This document shows, piece by piece, positions 61,738 through 64,000 of a stretch of 64,000 nucleotides of DNA. The DNA lies in NCBI RefSeq assembly GCF_009363075.1, contig NZ_CP045293.1, positions 4,362,001 to 4,426,000 of the forward strand. The letters are read 5' to 3'. The first letter of the stretch is position 1; the number at the start of each line of letters is the position of its first letter. Origin of the DNA: Paenibacillus guangzhouensis. Lineage in GTDB: Bacteria; Bacillota; Bacilli; Paenibacillales; Paenibacillaceae. Both the position numbers and the translations under genes were made by a program. Under the pieces are notes generated by a model, which made no database searches, was not told the origin of the DNA, and saw nothing but the letters and a program-made list of their open reading frames with translations.

Positions 61738-63128
61738 TTAACAACACCAACCTCCAAACCAGTATAGCCCTTCATTAATTGTTCAACATGTTCATACATC
61801 GAAAATCGCAAATCCATACAGACGAGATTTTGATTAATCTCTCTCAGAATCTCCCTTGAGTGAATTACTTCCCGTAGTCGGTTGGTTAGTTCATAAATAT
61901 CCGGAAGCACAATAAGTCCGTTTATCCGATTTTGAATCAAATCTTTACATCCTACCTGATCTGTGACAAGCACGGGGACACCAAACGACATCGCTTCAAG
62001 CCCAATAAACCCGAACGTTTCTTTCCATATACTAGGAACAACAACAATATCGACCTGATCAAAGATCTGTTGCAATTCGTGATATTGATAACGACCATGA
62101 AAAATGTATCGGGACGAATCATACGTATCCGCATCATCCGATGAATCCCCGTATACATGAAGGATCCAATTCATTTCCCCTTGTAACCTCAGCTGCTCTA
62201 AACTCTGATGCAATAAAAAAAAGCCCTTGTAGCGATCTACCGGGCCTAAATAGGCAATGCGTAAAGGCTTATCTGTATGTTCGAAGTATCTTATACAACG
62301 TCGGTCCTGAATATCACGGTGCTGGATTGGAATAACCTGACCATTCCATTCCCCATACTTTTTATACTCTTGCTCCGCAATTGTGCTATTAAAATGAAAC
62401 CAATCAATTAACTTGAGCATCCCCAAGTAGTACATGCGAAGATTAACATATTGCGCTGCTTGATGTCGATTAAAACTCCTAGTTGGATCTGACATTCTGC
62501 CATTCGCAGCCTTATCGGAATGCATTCTTTTTTTGATTTTCTTGCGTATTGCTTTTATTCCTTCGCTATTCTTAAAGAACCTATACACTTTCGACTGCAT
62601 CAAATAAATCATAGTCATACTATAAGCTTCTTGATTACAACTTACACATCCAATGCCATGCAGATAATTATCACACAAATTCCCCGTTGCATCGATTAAA
62701 TTAACACGAGGGCAAATACCATAATAATCATGCGATGTAAACACTACACGAATATTCAAAGCTCTAGCTGCTTCAATTAACTCTCTGTGTATTCCCATCA
62801 AAGTATGGAGATGAATCACATCGGGATTAATGTCTTGTAAAAATGATAAGTATACCTCTAACTGAACGGGTTTAATCCATAAAGCGGGATGTTTAACCCC
62901 ACCAAGAAGAGATACGGGTAATGGATTAATGATTTCAAACACTTGAATACCTTGATGGTTCTTCTCTTCTCGTATCGTAGTATTTCTTCTTATTATATAA
63001 CGGCCGGGATACAACAAATAGACTTGATGCTCTTTCTCAAGCTGTGTTCTCATGAGGTCATAACTATACTTTGTCAAACCTCCTGTACGAAAGGGGGGCA
63101 ATCCTAAAGAAACATGTAAAATTCTCAT
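61734..63128 (-). CDS. GT4 glycosyltransferase
   Basis: A 464-residue transferase with GT-B fold: N-terminal LGLPPFRTGGLTKYSYDLMRTQ, the Glyco_transf_4-type middle (HLHTLMGIHRELIEAARAL, VFTSHDYYGICPRV), and the donor-binding domain (IAYLGPVDRYKGFFLLHQSL; IVVVPSIWKETFGFIGLEAMSFGVPVLVTD with the E-x7-E motif). Four Cys near residues 135-165 (GICPRVNLIDATGNLCDNYLHGIGCVSC) form a possible zinc site, as in some GT4 enzymes. It overlaps the Wzy-like gene's end and the DUF1972 gene's start by 4 bp each. Confidence 0.92.
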   Translation of the reverse strand: MRILHVSLGLPPFRTGGLTKYSYDLMRTQLEKEHQVYLLYPGRYIIRRNTTIREEKNHQGIQVFEIINPLPVSLLGGVKHPALWIKPVQLEVYLSFLQDINPDVIHLHTLMGIHRELIEAARALNIRVVFTSHDYYGICPRVNLIDATGNLCDNYLHGIGCVSCNQEAYSMTMIYLMQSKVYRFFKNSEGIKAIRKKIKKRMHSDKAANGRMSDPTRSFNRHQAAQYVNLRMYYLGMLKLIDWFHFNSTIAEQEYKKYGEWNGQVIPIQHRDIQDRRCIRYFEHTDKPLRIAYLGPVDRYKGFFLLHQSLEQLRLQGEMNWILHVYGDSSDDADTYDSSRYIFHGRYQYHELQQIFDQVDIVVVPSIWKETFGFIGLEAMSFGVPVLVTDQVGCKDLIQNRINGLIVLPDIYELTNRLREVIHSREILREINQNLVCMDLRFSMYEHVEQLMKGYTGLEVGVVK

Positions 63129-64000
63129 GATTGTATCTCCGATATATTAGACTTTTTCATAGGCTCAAGCGATGGAGTGTGGCTAAAATTAAACTGCAAT
63201 AAATCTTGCCGCATAAACACCTTATTAGCAATCAATCCATAAATGATCCAATTCATAGGATTCGTAAAATAACCTCCTGCAACCTGATAGCTTACGATAA
63301 AAATAAACAATGACCACTTCAGCATTCGCTCATCTTTATTCGTTCTCCAGAGGACGATAAAATGAAAAGCAAGAAGCAATACCATCATCGTCATCCCGCC
63401 TTCGGCCACGGCATACATAAATGAATTGGAAATGACCTCGACAAGTCCAACATTCGCATAAGCATTCTGAATCACAGGTGTATTTAAATTGCCAAATCCA
63501 ATGCCAACAAAGTTAGAGTTTAGTAGCATCTGCTCCATCACACGAAAACTCGTATTAAACCGGTACACAACCGAACCATCGTTGCCGCTCACAATATCAT
63601 TCAAACGCAAGTATAAGTTACTATTGCTAAAAATGATTATGAGCGTGGTAGCTACACTAGCAACGATAACTATGATGAACATTAATGCTCTTTGGATCGT
63701 AATGCTCTCTCTTAAGTAACAATAATACATGACCGTCATTGCAAGACCTAAACTTAGCATGCCTCCCATTCCAGCTGACAGCATCACTATGACAAAATTT
63801 ATAACGATGAAAGATATACTTAACAGGTTTTTCTTATAATCTTTCTCTCGCAACACAAAGTACATTAGCATCATAATAACGATACATACATGAAAAGAGG
63901 CTTCACTCGGCTCAAAATACAGTAATGAAAAACGTTGTGTTTGATAAATGTTTACATTATCGTCCAAACGCCACAATAAGCTCGTTTTCATCACGAGCCC
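63125..64000 (-). CDS. O-antigen polymerase/ligase-like (Wzy) membrane protein, 5' end cut
   Basis: At least 291 residues, reading open to the window edge; an ATG at 63989-63991 and a GTG just before are inside the frame, but the preceding codons are also open, so the gene probably starts beyond the window. Eight or more hydrophobic segments, with FSLLYFEPSEASFHVCIVIMM and the loop FRVMEQMLLNSNFVGIGFGNLNTPVIQ, follow the Wzy/O-antigen-ligase pattern (a large loop before the last segments). It probably polymerises repeat units of a surface polysaccharide. Confidence 0.8.
   Translation of the reverse strand, partial: GLVMKTSLLWRLDDNVNIYQTQRFSLLYFEPSEASFHVCIVIMMLMYFVLREKDYKKNLLSISFIVINFVIVMLSAGMGGMLSLGLAMTVMYYCYLRESITIQRALMFIIVIVASVATTLIIIFSNSNLYLRLNDIVSGNDGSVVYRFNTSFRVMEQMLLNSNFVGIGFGNLNTPVIQNAYANVGLVEVISNSFMYAVAEGGMTMMVLLLAFHFIVLWRTNKDERMLKWSLFIFIVSYQVAGGYFTNPMNWIIYGLIANKVFMRQDLLQFNFSHTPSLEPMKKSNISEIQS

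Overview
The window looks like a chromosome segment of a spore-forming, mesophilic Gram-positive of the Paenibacillaceae, most likely Paenibacillus. Pointers are an H-type small acid-soluble spore protein, a T-box on tyrS, an M-box on a Mg2+ ATPase, CIRCE in front of groESL, SLH-anchored exported enzymes, frequent TTG/GTG starts with strong AGGAGG sites, and a gene order (tsaE-tsaB-rimI-tsaD / ABC-F / tatA-tatC / groES-groEL) that matches the ydiB-groEL region of Bacillus subtilis. No tRNA, rRNA or true CRISPR array was found.

Layout. 1-3.6 kb: a YdcC-like lipoprotein cut by the window edge, then a PD-(D/E)XK-type nuclease gene enclosed by two arrays of a 20-bp palindrome (8 and 11 units, 51-52 bp period). 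3.1-7.0 kb: a GbsR-type regulator divergent from an opuA glycine-betaine transporter operon. 7.1-10.4 kb: an M-box leader with two terminators and mgtA. 10.4-13.5 kb: a CBS protein, a GH18 lipoprotein, a YetF-type membrane protein and an exported unknown. 13.5-20.7 kb: a LacI-controlled maltose-type ABC transporter whose binding protein is frameshifted, with two tandem paralogous esterases. 20.8-28.5 kb: a GH18-SLH protein, cysK and the qoxABCD quinol oxidase operon. 28.5-31.1 kb: a CheA-like/HD-GYP gene pair next to a tyrosine recombinase gene flanked by 24-bp inverted repeats. 31.2-37 kb: an LCP protein, a cupin, a decayed epimerase gene, and a DUF5317 / 31-residue peptide / GGDEF-HD-GYP cluster. 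37-42 kb: T-box-tyrS, small genes, groESL. 42-52.4 kb: tatAC, molybdopterin genes, formyl-THF cyclo-ligase, ABC-F, a DnaA-box cluster, ccdC, and the t6A genes with rimI. 52.4-55.8 kb: cardiolipin synthase, an M23 peptidase and a bactofilin. 55.9-64 kb: a surface-polysaccharide cluster (rfbD, rfbC, a tdh-type dehydrogenase, a beta-helix protein, two glycosyltransferases, a Wzy-like polymerase).

The best candidate for an undescribed system is at 29.9-31.1 kb. A stand-alone tyrosine recombinase lies between two inverted 24-bp repeats (23/24 identical), each built like a recombinase core site: 7-bp imperfect arms around an identical 6-bp spacer. Inside the flanked segment, between the recombinase stop codon and the left repeat, is a near-consensus promoter (TTGAAT, 17 bp, TATAAT) pointing out through the repeat into the HD-GYP / CheA-like operon. 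This is the architecture of an invertible-promoter ON/OFF switch; in the order given here it would be ON. Inversion itself is inferred, not seen. Second-tier observations are the nuclease between palindrome arrays, the 31-residue peptide gene ending in a perfect 24-bp hairpin beside a c-di-GMP enzyme, and the DnaA-box cluster downstream of the ABC-F gene.
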